Shown in pieces: positions 11,569 to 22,900 of a stretch of 28,893 nt of DNA. Under the pieces are notes generated by a model. It was given only the letters and a program-made list of their open reading frames with translations, was not told where the DNA came from and ran no database searches. Every line of letters starts with the position of its first letter. The stretch's first letter is position 1. The position numbers and the translations under genes were made by a program. This DNA comes from Apostichopus parvimensis (taxonomy: Eukaryota; Echinodermata; Holothuroidea; Aspidochirotida; Stichopodidae): assembly GCA_000934455.1 (NCBI GenBank), contig JXUT01143709.1:1-28893 (forward strand), written 5' to 3'.

Positions 11569-11583
11569 GGTTGCTAAGCAACC
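11569..11583. promoter_or_regulatory. Perfect palindrome GGTTGCTAAGCAACC, candidate RFX X-box
   Basis: Seven-base arms GGTTGCT and AGCAACC surround a single A. This matches the inverted-repeat form of the RFX-factor X-box (GTTGCY..RGCAAC), the master cis-element of ciliary genes. It lies about 3.9 kb downstream of the ciliary gene CPLANE2 and 0.8 kb past the zinc-finger gene stop, so its target is unclear. The match is visible in the sequence; RFX binding is inference. Confidence 0.35.
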
Positions 11584-12101
11584 AGCCTCAGTCACCAGTA
11601 TAAACTGTATATGTATCCTACCAGAGAAATGCATTGCAAGGAATGAGGTATTTATTGGTTAAAATTATATTAAACATTAATGTTTGAGTATTGTTCCTTA
11701 CTTTCATTATAAAGCAAACATGACTTACTTAGCCACGTGCCATAAAAACAAATTTGCACAAGTGAATTCCCAAGATCGTAACCTAATTTGCATATAAGAA
11801 TTAGGGCTTGGAGCTGTTAGTGTTATTGAAGGGTTAGGTCAAATCTCACCACCTGATTGCACACATTTTGGGCAAGAACAAAGTAACACTTCATATTAAA
11901 AACTGCTTCAAAAATTTTTTGTAAAACTTTCAGGACTGAATTTACCAACATTTACATATAATTGGATAATCCCTTCAATTTAACAAAGATTTTGGTGAGC
12001 CAAGTAAAGTCTCATGGTTTTCAGGTACATTTTCTTTCCCTTACTGTTGAGTACATGTGTAACTTCCAATAGATTGTGACAATTTCAAGGCATATTGCAG
12101 C

Positions 12102-12107
12102 TTTATT
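12102..12107 (-). promoter_or_regulatory. Poly(A) signal (AATAAA on the minus strand) for the zinc-finger gene
   Basis: TTTATT on the plus strand reads AATAAA on the minus strand, 265 bp after the zinc-finger stop codon. Confidence 0.5.
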
Positions 12108-12371
12108 GGAGTCCAATATAAACACACCAAACCCAGAGTAAGCTTACAATTCCAATATTATCTTCATTATACTATTGTGATAAATACATGTTTTGATAAA
12201 ATAGTCACATCACCCCAGGTTTTTTCCCCCTGACTAATGTAATAACATGCATATTTGTGACTGAATCTCCTTGCTACATTGAGTAATATAAAATGCATAT
12301 TTTACTATATTTAAAGTATACTCATAAAAATCTTTAAATCTTAAAATACTTTCCGATCAATCGATTAGACG

Positions 12372-14265
12372 TTATTTCAACTTTAACATCTTCTTCCCGG
12401 TGTGCAACCTCTCGTGCTTCTTCCTCCCGCTCCCTGTCGAGAAGCCCCTGTCGCAGTGCTGGCACTGGTACGGGCGTTCCCCCGTGTGAGTCCTCTCGTG
12501 GGTCTTCAGATGTCCCTTCTGCGAGAACGCCCTGTCGCACAGACCGCACTTGAACGGCTTCTCGCCGGTGTGGATCCTCTCGTGGATAAGACACTTACTG
12601 ATCGAGTAGAACGGTTTCGAACAGTATCTGCAGCGAGGTAGATTGATCATCCCTTCCTCCGTGTGGAGCTGTTCGTGTCTCTTACAGTCCCCCACCGCTG
12701 CGAACCCCCTCAGGCAGTGCTTACACTTGTAGGGTTTCTCGCCGGTGTGCTTACGCTCATGGAGGACCCTCTTACTATTCGAAGAGAAAGGTTTCCGGCA
12801 GTACTGACAGTGATTCGGCTGCTCGCGGTTCCCGGGACCGTCCGTCACCCTCGGCTGGGTATCGTCGTCATCTCCCGGACTGGTTTCCACCTCGCTCTTA
12901 ATCTGCAGACTCCTGCTGTGGTTGGGTTCTGCTTGGTACGGTGGCACCTTGACGGCGTTATCGACCGAGTGGAGTCTCTGGTGGGCGATGTATGAAGTCA
13001 ACAAAGTAAACGAGGTCTTACATATCTTGCAGCTGTAAGGACGCCCGACCGTACATGAGGACTTTTGCTTCTGTCTCTCCTCTCTGTGACCGGGGTCGTT
13101 ATCCTCCATCAATTCTCCTTCCTCGTTACTCGCGTTGGTATACAGGACGCCGTTGCTCATGCTAACCTCTGCCTCTGAGTGGGCATCTTGGTGTCGTCTA
13201 CAGGCAAGCTTGGAAGAGAATTCCTTGAAGCAGTAGCTACATTGGTAGGGCATCTGTTTTAATTTCTTCAACACCCCTTTAGCTTGGTTTACTAGGATGG
13301 AAGAGGACCTGAGCTGTTTTCGAAGGGGGTTTATAGAGGTCGGCTGCAGTTTTATTGAATCTGGGGATAGAGAGAAATAATAAGGTTGTTAAACAGAATT
13401 GTTCTGCTTGAAGATTCTCGATCCCACTTGTAAATTTTAATCGCTTCTGAAGTTGCTAACAATTGGTGATGAGTACTATAAAAATCTTACAGGATAATTA
13501 CTATTGGCCACAAATATTTTTAGCATGCTAGTTATTGCTTAAAGGTATGCTGTATTAGTCCCAAATATGCTATATATTCAAATATATTCAAACCTTTGGT
13601 CAAAATTCTGAAATTGTTTTCATTACAACCTTCAATGAAATTTTCCTCACTGGGAATTATATGCATTATTTGTAATGATAAAGCGTTCAAATCCGGTGTA
13701 GCGCATCTTATATGAATTTTTACTTCTCACAAACGATACTAAAAATAGTATGCTTGAGTGTACAAAGTACCAAAAAACCTGCTAAACGTATTAACATCTG
13801 TGTAGCAGTATGCCTAGCATTTCTCTATATGATACCTGATACTTAAATGATTCCCTATGTAACCTAGTTCAGCTGTCTGTGTTCAAGAGAATCAAAACAA
13901 AACTTACTATCACTCAGTTTGTTAACTATATCTTGATCTTCGTCGTCATGGCTACCTTCATCTTGAGAAAACCCTATAAAGGGAAACAAAGAATTGAATC
14001 CTCATTAGTATTTGGATATCACCGATTAAGAGCGACGGAAGTTGCCTGGCAAACGTTACTGCATTCCAAATATCTGAAAGAGATCCAACCCTGCAAATGG
14101 CTAGCCATTTAAAACTTTTACAAATCACTTTTGAGAGAACTTCTTGGACAGACACATTAATATTTTCATGAGTGCATTTCATAGATTTCTGGCCTATATA
14201 CCATAACATACAGAACTCATTGCCAACTCTATGATCAATGTTACTCTCCTTGTACCTGATAACAT
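12372..14265 (-). CDS. C2H2 zinc-finger protein, seven fingers, three-exon model
   Basis: Secure exons are 13360..12372 and 13961..13908; the first exon, 14265..14256, is tentative. The model gives 350 residues with matching phases. Seven classical C-x2-C-x12-H-x3-H fingers lie at about residues 62-82, 132-152, 206-226, 234-254, 265-285, 293-313 and 321-341. TGEKP/TGERP linkers join fingers 3-4, 5-6 and 6-7, so fingers 3-7 form a near-continuous array likely to bind DNA as a nuclear transcription factor. The N-terminus is acidic (GSHDDEDQD). The large exon continues upstream of the GTG at 13274, past an acceptor at 13361-13362 (CTATCCCCAG), so GTG is not the start. The first ATG (14263-14265) gives only MLS before a good donor (CAG|GTACAA); phase fits, but so short a match could be chance. 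I cannot name an orthologue. Confidence 0.8.
13908..13961 (-). CDS. Small acidic exon of the zinc-finger gene
   Basis: A 54-bp exon of phase 1 at both ends, with acceptor TTTTCTCAAG before it and donor GTAAGT after it on the minus strand. It encodes EGSHDDEDQDIVNKLSD and joins in frame to the finger exon (the split codon gives Asn). Its acidic composition and frame fit are the evidence; no transcript is available. Confidence 0.65.
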
Positions 14266-15061
14266 TAATCAAACAATACAGCAGAGCCACCAAGAATCGT
14301 GTCTCTAATAGTAATATTTTTAGTCCATCAGAAAGACATCCGTGACAACTTTTCGTTTCCTACGACGTTAGATACGATGCCTGCGGGAACTCGGAAAATC
14401 TGGTGACGACCGATTCCATGAGTGGTGGTCTTTAAATATTACTGCTCATGTAATGACTAAGAGGTGCAGGACAGGTGCCGGGTGCATAGGAGGGGGAGTT
14501 TGGAATTTTGGTATTCGTAAAGAGCCAGGGGCTGACGAGTATCTGTAAATTTACGAAACCCACAGCTGCGACTTTGTGAAGTTTTTAACCTGATATATGA
14601 CAATTTCAGGTGTAAACAGAAACTGTTATTTATGTAAACAGTTAAAACTGTTAAGAAATGTAGAAATACTCATGTTTACAAACACGTGGCATCTGTTTAC
14701 TTTAAATCATCGCTGCGATGCCGATTGAAAAGTTTACAGTGAGTAAGAGAAACAGGACAGGGGATTAACTGCTTGTCTGAATCAAGTGTAAGAAAATATA
14801 TTAAAAAAAAGACAAATAATTTATACACATTGAATACTTTTGAAGAATTTGTATTCCTCTGTTTTATGCAAAGACATTATTTTCAGAAAAGTTCTTCTTT
14901 TTTAGCTCTTAAAAAAATAGACCAGAGGTTTTGTACATGTATATGAATGATAGATAACCTGAAAAATACACAAAAACCCTTCACCATAGCATATATACAA
15001 ATATCTGATTTAGAGGTTATGGGGTTAAAATGATATTTGAAACTTAACAAACACTAACGTA

Positions 15062-15285
15062 ATTATTAACAGTACTAAAATGGGTTTGTGATATCACAGA
15101 TTCACTCTGCATCCATATATCTAACCAAGGTGGTCCACATGCCGCATAGAGACACTGTGCGGATGCCTATTTTTATTATTAACAGTACTAAAATGGGTTT
15201 GTGATATCACAGATTCACTCTGCATCCATATATCTAACCAAGGTGGTCCACATGCCGCATAGAGACACTGTGCGGATGCCTATTT
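15062..15285. repeat. Exact tandem duplication, period 113 bp
   Basis: Positions 15062-15172 recur base for base at 15175-15285 (111 identical bases, period 113). The unit contains GTGATATCAC and a near-palindrome CCGCATAGAGACACTGTGCGG. Two identical copies in non-coding DNA imply a recent duplication, or an assembly artefact. Confidence 0.9.
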
Positions 15286-16359
15286 GGGGCTAAACGTATC
15301 TTTGTGCTGAAGACTTCAAAACACACCAAGGAACGATCTTTGCCATTCCAAATTCCTTACATGAATTACGTCAGCCATACTGATGGATCAGTCGTACCGG
15401 GAATGCAGAGCATTTTGTCAAGCAATAACTGTTAGTTCTAAAGTAACAAATGGAATTATTGTGAGATAATTAAAAAGAAAACTACTTAATATCTGCTCAT
15501 GTATCACTAAATAAAACAAGAGATATCAATATTTCCACAATATTACAAAATGATCTAAGCTATGCACGCATGAGTTGTCACATTTGATATGGTCTGGTGA
15601 AAGACTTATTAGAATCGCCGTCAGTTCTCTTCCTCGCAATTTCATGTCACTTTCTCTCTCGGAGTTTGCTTCTCTACAGCGTTTATACTAACTTCCTCCT
15701 TAATGAGAGCATGGGGTCCATCCGTCCCTAGTGTCCAGTCTAACTTTTGTTCTTTAATTATGTATAATGTAAGAAGAGAAACCAATCATTCTGTCTCATA
15801 ATGATGGTCAATGACTCCAAAGTTCTGAAATAGTGCATAACCATTCCTGAAACTTGTTAGTCTTGTCAACTGATATTAATATTTTGTCAACGTTGCTCTC
15901 CGAAACACTTTCATGTCCAAATTTTAGCTGAACAACGACACGTGTTAACAGCTAAAAACAAACATTTCATAGTTTACAAAATGACTAAACAGACAAGAAA
16001 CCTTAGATATCCTATCTTCAGTTTCCTTTCTTCAAACTCCATGATATTAACTAAAATTATGAAAGCGTATCCTACAACATCAAAACAATATTAATAACCC
16101 ATATAAAATGATTAAAAATGTGCAGTTATGTCACTGAAATATCAATAAAAATGATAGCTTTGTAGAAAGTTATGTTGCAATGTTTGAGAGGAACTGTTGT
16201 AACAGAAGCAACGTATTTCAGCTCAATATAATGTACAGTCTTGTTGATAGAAGGGGAAAAAACACAAGAAAAAACTGTAAATGTTAGCATTAACATTTAA
16301 AAAACAGCAGTGGTCATTTGAAAGTTATTGGCTAACCTAGCAACAACACTTTTATCAAG

Positions 16360-16365
16360 TTTATT
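16360..16365 (-). promoter_or_regulatory. Poly(A) signal (minus strand) for the recombinase-like gene
   Basis: TTTATT on plus (AATAAA on minus) about 435 bp after the stop at 16799. A second copy lies a few bases to the right in TTATTTATTTTC. Confidence 0.4.
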
Positions 16366-16798
16366 TTATTTGTTATTTATTTTCATTTTATGATATTCTC
16401 TTTGTCTCCATCTTCTTAATATCTACATGTATGTATCTATTTACATTTTCATCCAACAGAACATATCATGACAAGAATTAGTCCATTAACCATAGGTTGC
16501 ACTTTTCAGCTCTCTTGACCTCAACTTACTGAAACTTTATCTCTCCTGCAAACAGACTGGTGAGTTTGGAAGAGTTGATTTGTTCACACCTTGCCATGTC
16601 TGCCTTGATCTGATAGTGATTTGGCTACTAGCTGTGTGATGAGTTGCATAATAGACGAAATAGGCAGCTCAACTGAGGCACGAAATGATGGGACTGATCT
16701 CTCAGCTATCCAATTGGAAAAAACCTGCCATTCAGTACAAACGGTGGGTTTTTGGATGCAACCTATAGCTAATGGACACTTTCACGGCATGTATTTTT

Positions 16799-16996
16799 TT
16801 ATCCTTTATTCTCCTTCTTGATAATATTCCTGACAGCATCTTTGATGTTCCTCCAGGTTCTGCCTTGTAGTATCGTGTACTTCTTCATTGCTTCCACGAT
16901 ATCATGTTTTCCCGGGAGGGTCGAAGCTTTGATGAAATGGCCAAAACTTAGCCACAGGGCATATTTTTCATCTGATGTCCACGGTATTTTTGTCAT
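16799..16996 (-). CDS. Terminal exon: Myb/SANT-like DNA-binding domain
   Basis: This exon encodes 65 residues and the stop, following acceptor CTTCACTACACAG. The pattern PWTSDEKYALW ... FGHFI ... LPGK ... GRTWRNIKDAVRN has the spaced tryptophans and helix pattern of a homeodomain-like Myb/SANT module. It is the module expected at the C-terminus of this recombinase-like family. It begins with an internal Met after a phase-0 junction, so on its own it could be mistaken for a separate small gene. Confidence 0.75.
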   Translation of the reverse strand: MTKIPWTSDEKYALWLSFGHFIKASTLPGKHDIVEAMKKYTILQGRTWRNIKDAVRNIIKKENKG

Positions 16997-19900
16997 CTGT
17001 GTAGTGAAGAAGAAAATCGTTTCAGAAATGTAAAAAATCATCACCACATTTATTTAATTTTTATATATATATATATATTTTATTGGGGGGGGGGCTACTT
17101 CAGTAATATAGAAGAAGAATAAACAGATAATAATTTTATACTAAAAATTCCTTGACATCAGCAGAATCACACAACATATCTGAAGAATTTTAAACAGAAT
17201 CACAAAACGTTAATAAAACTAAATCCAACTCCTAGAACAGCAATAAATCTATGGCACCTCAAGGTATCAGTACAACACCATGTGTTTGTTTGTATGCACT
17301 CATTAATATGTTAACTTCGGAGATAATGTTAGCAAATCACTGTACTATGTAAGTATTGCAATGAGCTATACCAATCCTGCATCATGTCCAATAATCATGA
17401 AAATATGATATTTTTAGGCATCTTGCACATCATAATAATAACCCAAAACGCCTCTTGCGAGTCTCAGATTTGCCCCGAAAGTTAAACAGGCTAATAAAAG
17501 AAATTGCTCAAAACTTCCCCAAATGCTTTCCACATATATTTGCGACCAGGCTTTATCATTCCCACAGTTGGACAAATATACACCAGGACACATTTCAATC
17601 GAAGGAGAATAATTTGACGATGGCAAAAAAATGCTTGCTGACATTATTGAATGATTCTTCTTCTTCTAAGTTGTTTGAATGACTTTCTAGCATATATGGA
17701 GAAAACAAATTTGGGCTGGACGGCTGAGATGATATAGAGAGTGAAAGATGGTAGTCCTGGTGTCAATGATTTGAATGATTATATTTGAATGATTATATGA
17801 ATTATTGGAATGATTATATTTGAATTATTGAATGATCTTCTTCTTCTTCAAAGTTGTTTGAATGACTATCTAGCATATAAGGAGGTCTATATAGTAAATA
17901 GTAATCGCTACAAAATTTGGGCTGGACGGCTGAGATGATATAGAGAGTAAAAGATGGCAGCCCTGGTGTCCATGATTGGAACCTCACTCTTCATAATCAT
18001 TCTCTTTTCTTTGTTTTTAATCAATTTTAAATTAATTGATATTGTACATATCATCATACCTTTCCTCTTTGTGTAGGCACATCTGCAGAAGTTCCAGCTG
18101 GTAACAAAACATGGAAAAAAATAATATAATAACAGACAAGTTTGTCAGGATTAAAGACTTAAACATGATTTACAAGTTATGCCTCATTAGACTTCGGATG
18201 CACAAACACACTTATCTCAGGGTTGGCAGTCAATTTGAGTTTAATTAGAATTTAAAATTAACAGCCACTTTTCAGTGACCTTAATACCAGTGCCTTGGTC
18301 AAGTGGATAAAGGACGTTGCATTAAAAGCAACGAAACCTAGCATCTGGTAGGTTGTTGGTCAGACTCTTGGCTGACCAGAGTGGCTGACCAGAGTAAGGT
18401 GGGTTTTTTTCATCCTGGAGGAATCCATTGTTTTCCAAACTGAAATGGTCTTCCAAATTGTCAAAAATCCAAGCAAATGAGAAATGGATAGTCACCCTAC
18501 ATAAAATGCATTAAGTAACAAGCCATTTGGCTTCTCCACATACACATATGGATGCTTAGCGTTGTAAAATAACTGCCTTCCAGCCCGATGTGATATTATA
18601 CTTATATATCTTATGTTATTAAAATAAAAATATATATGTATAATATAAAACTTCTGATGGCAAATCAACTGATTTTAATTTTTTTTCATTTGACTTCAAA
18701 TAATCCTTTTCATACTATCGATGATTTACGACCGAAAAAAACCCCTATTTGTATTACACTTTATGGAATGGATGTTAATGTAACTGAACAAATTCATAGG
18801 ACGTCCCCAGGTGAAATGTCACATTTTTCTTTGATTACAAAATACAATTTTAATTCAATTTGTGACCAGGAAGAAATCGAAGTTACACCTGAAAGCATAA
18901 GACTTTTAATCTTGATGCCACAGTGACTCAAATCCATTTTCAGCTGATCATATTTTTGCTCTTTCTTAAAATCCATCTGCAATTTCCAAATCATGATTTG
19001 CATGGGTTTTCCTTAGTTAGGCAGAAAAGTGTATGCTTATTGTTGGATAGTTACTTAGCGCCACCAAATAATCTGTTTAAGATATAGTTAGATATATGTT
19101 AATTTATGCATACCTTAATTTGAATGGTATGGTTTGTGTTATGTAACATCTACCAAGGTTTCTTGGAGAACACTTTCTTGATTATACATCACAATACATT
19201 AAGTTAACCGTTTAGACGGACCTATTGCGTTAGTGTTGTCAATTAAGTTTCCTATAAGTTTGTTAGGTTGTCCCAGGACCAACACAACACTTATCATTCA
19301 AGTTTTTTTATGATATATAAGAAATCACACAAAAGAACTCACGGCAACTTTGTTCCATCTCTTGTGAACCATCCAAATCCCAAGGGTATCTGCCATCTGT
19401 ATGAGAAATTCAAAATGAGTTTTTTAATCTGATTTTTTTTTTGTGGAGTTTAGTACAAGTTTCATACAGTTTGATGTTGAAATGATAAATATAGTTCATT
19501 TTACTGGTCTAAAAGTTTCATTCAAATAACAAGAATAGCATCAACATTTCTGAAACTTCCTGGTTGCTTTTACCATATCACACTTTAAGAATATGTCTCA
19601 TGCAGCCAAAATTGTAGAAATTTCATAAACATATTAATTATTCACTAAAAATGTTCAGTTTACTGTATTTCACTGCACCATGAATGTGTTTTCTTTATAA
19701 ATAATAATAATAACAAAAATCACCGCCACCATCACCATCACCATCATCACCACCACCATCATCACCATCATCACCACCATCACCACCACCATATCATCAC
19801 CCCCATCAACACCACCACCACCATCACCACCACCATCACCACTATCATCTAAATGCATTACAATATGTGCTTTTAACAACATGACAAAGGCAAAGGAAGA

Positions 19901-22900
19901 TACCTGAGTTGTAGCAAGCTGAATCTTGTTCTTCTCCAATATCTATTTCTATTTCGTCTTCTCCTCCCGCCTCCTCCACTTCATCCTCATCTTGCTGATT
20001 TTCTTCCTCTACCTCTTCCTCATCTGCTACTTCCTCCCATTCATCTAGTTCTCTGTCTTCTTCTTCAACGTTGGGAATGTCTAATGGAAAATATGAGACA
20101 TAAAAGGTAATTATCAGATAACTTCAAACATCTACAACACAGTTGTCTTAATTCTTCAAAATTCATTGGTACTGCCCAGATATTTGCTAGATAAGTCACA
20201 TAATGGTCACCAACGCTTAAACTTCAACAAGCATCCGCTCTGAGAAATTTAAACGTTTTTCTAATGATCATCAAATGGCTAGGATTAATTTTGCAAACTG
20301 TTAACAATTTTTATACTACCTTAAATTGTTGGGCCAAGAATGATGACTTTTAATGATAAAGAAAACAGCTACCAAATTAATAAACTTCAGAGCATAATTA
20401 GGTTAGCTTTCTGGCAATCGGGCAGAAAGCCTAATTTCTCGTATTTGTCAAAGATACTGACAAGCTGCGGATTGATACATAAAACATTGGGGGTTGTACA
20501 CAGTTTGATAGTGTTGAAGTACTTAGCAACATGTTCAATCTAAATATTGGGAAAATATATTTTGCAATATTCAACATACTCAATTCAAAGTTTTATTACG
20601 TGAAATCGTTAATACTACTGTTAGAGCTGAGTTCATTCGGATGTCAAGAAAAGTAATAATGATGAAAACACACACTTGTTTCCTGTAACAAAAGGGCCTT
20701 TTAGTTAACCCAAAGGAAATTTATGCAATCCTAGCATCTTATCAATAATCAGAAATTGTACAATTATTCGCAAATTCTGTATTTACCGGCCTTATACCTT
20801 ATTCAAATAGATGCACTTGAACATTTTTGTAGACTAACTTATTTCTTTAGTTTTTGACCATTTATTAACCTTTGGTACATCTTTTCCCTAATATTTATGT
20901 ACGCTTTATATGTCTTAATTTTTTTTTTTTTTTGGTTATGGATCTTGATCAAAATTCCATTATAACAAAGTTTCTTAAACCTGTCCATGGCTAGCCATCT
21001 TTCATTCCAAATAACCTTAGAATCTCTCCAAGTTGCCTTTAAACATGTGAATAATACCAACGAATATTAAGTGTTTGAGAGACACAAGTTTGAGGATCCA
21101 TATTGAAAAAAGTATTACTAAGCACTCAGTCATTAACCTATTTATACAGGAAAATTTAAAAATGGAGAGAGCTCGAGACCCTACATCGACTTTAACAACG
21201 ACTGAAAAAAATGTTAAAAAGAGTCACAAACCTGACAAGTTTATTTCTGACAATGTTTTGCTTGCAAGGTTGTTATCTTTGCCAGCATCCATCGCACACA
21301 GGATTTTGCTGACTTTTGCCACTACTAGCACGGATGACTTCAAATCACGGTGAAAGCTGTCGCCGACTTGAACGAGACCGTCCATGATGTGTCTCGCGAT
21401 CCACTGAAGCTCGTCGTCATTCGAGTCTGACACCTGCGAGACCGTGGCAACAAATGACTTGAACTTAGTGCCGCCTACGAGATTGGGCTGCCCTACTTGA
21501 GCATTCACGACTGCTGACTGGATGACCTCCTGACCTCTCAGGTACTGAAGAGAACCTCCGCCGCTCTTGGCAAAGATGTACTGGTTATCTCGGTTGATAT
21601 CAGCGAGTGAACGGGTCGTCACGAGTAACTCTATGGCTTTCTTCACCGTTGGGGTGAGAAGGATTGTTACCGTTCTGCCCGATCGTCCAGGTGTTTGCAC
21701 CATCTCTAACCTGAAATCAAAATAACACCAGAGAGACTTGCGTTCAAGTGGTTGTTAAGCATTGTGAATTTGCAAACTAAGGATTTGCAGCTTTGATCCC
21801 GGCCAGATCATTATGCTTACGTTTTTGGGCAAGACACTTAATTTGCAAATACTGCCTCTTTTCTCTCTTGCTCTGACAATAGCTCAACTAGTTGAGTTAA
21901 AAAAAATGAAGTCATTGCTAAACTTTTATAGCAATTCTATTCATCTTTTGAATTTTCCAATCAAGTTTTCTATCCCATACATGTCTACTCCACTTTATTT
22001 CTATGTTTCTGATAGAGTATATACCTCTTAAGAAGACCCCTCTAGGATGGAGAATAAAGCTTGAAATTTGTGTGCAGTATATTAACAAATGCACCTCTAC
22101 TTGACAACTAGACACGCCACAGTAGAGGACCTACCGGGTGGGGTTTCCTACTTTCCTATTTTGATGTAATTGCTGATCCTGTGGAGCTACAACACTAAAG
22201 TGCTGTATTTAATAAGTCTGATGATAAAATACCCACCTCTTGCTAAGCTCCTTCTCCACACTTGAGAGAGATCGTGTGCTGCCCTTGCAGTCCCACTCGG
22301 CCCTGTTCGTAAAGCTCGCCAGTTTCATTCTCATGGCTTCTCCTGCCCTGCTTCGGTTGTACAGAATCAGGCTGGCAGCTGTACTCTGCTGTAGAGCCAG
22401 ATAAGTTCTCTGTTCCGGTGCGGCCATGAGCGTGTCGTAATTCTTTTCAATTTCACCCTGTAGGTGGTCACGGAGTTTATAGATGTGGTTTGCTAGAATC
22501 AGCAGCTCCGGTTGTTGTTCCTGGTCCGGGGGATCGAGACAGACACTGATCTTGGCCCTCTTGACCATTGCAGACAGTTGGTGGTCCGGGGGATCAAATA
22601 AGACACTGGTCTTGGCCCTTTTGACCGTTGTGGACAATTGGAGCCGTCTCCTCCATGCGAGATATTTCAATCTACTACCGGGTCTCTTCCTAATGGGGAC
22701 TTCCCGCTGAACGCTGGTCACGATGCACTTGTGCCGGTGCTTGAATAAATCTGTCTTGATTACGTAACCGAGACAGTTCGGACACGGCATGTAGTCCTCT
22801 GGCCTCTGGTCCGAATCCTTGCGTGGTCTTCTCACCGTCAGTAGCTTTCCTTGCCCGGTCTGGAGCACTCTGACGTTGTGATAGTGATCCCCTCGGAGCC

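Larger units (their letters stand above)
7950..12100. other. Long non-coding stretch between CPLANE2 and the zinc-finger gene
   Basis: The two flanking genes converge here. I find no exon with good splice signals and protein-like composition on either strand. The stretch holds C-rich tracts, a short imperfect tandem repeat with a TTGGCGCCAT-type core at about 10093-10163, and an X-box-like palindrome at 11569. The open frames of 60-100 codons are chance or low-complexity. Confidence 0.6.
14266..16798. other. Non-coding stretch between the two minus-strand genes
   Basis: It should hold the 3' UTR of the recombinase-like gene (to about 16350) and the promoter of the zinc-finger gene, probably in the CpG-containing part at about 14330-14720, which includes an E-box-like CACGTG near 14684. 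The only other structure I see is the tandem duplication at 15062-15285. No convincing exons. Confidence 0.5.

Noticed and set aside
12334..12995. Other open frames overlapping the zinc-finger exon on both strands
   Set aside because: They are shadows of the high-GC finger exon, with Arg/Glu- or Val/Leu-rich composition and no domains.
12372..13274. A 300-codon zinc-finger reading frame starting at GTG (13274)
   Set aside because: The reading is real but the start is not. The frame continues upstream to a good acceptor at 13361-13362, and GTG is not a normal eukaryotic start. It was replaced by the spliced model.
13958..14293. A 111-codon minus-strand open frame
   Set aside because: It overlaps the splice region of the zinc-finger gene in another frame and has no protein-like conservation pattern.
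15365..15415. Possible first exon with ATGGCTGAC on the minus strand for the zinc-finger gene
   Set aside because: Both nearby donors leave phase 0, which does not fit the phase-1 exon at 13961.
19670..19939. A Gly/Asp/Val/Met-rich frame
   Set aside because: It is a translation of the (CAC/CAT)n microsatellite.
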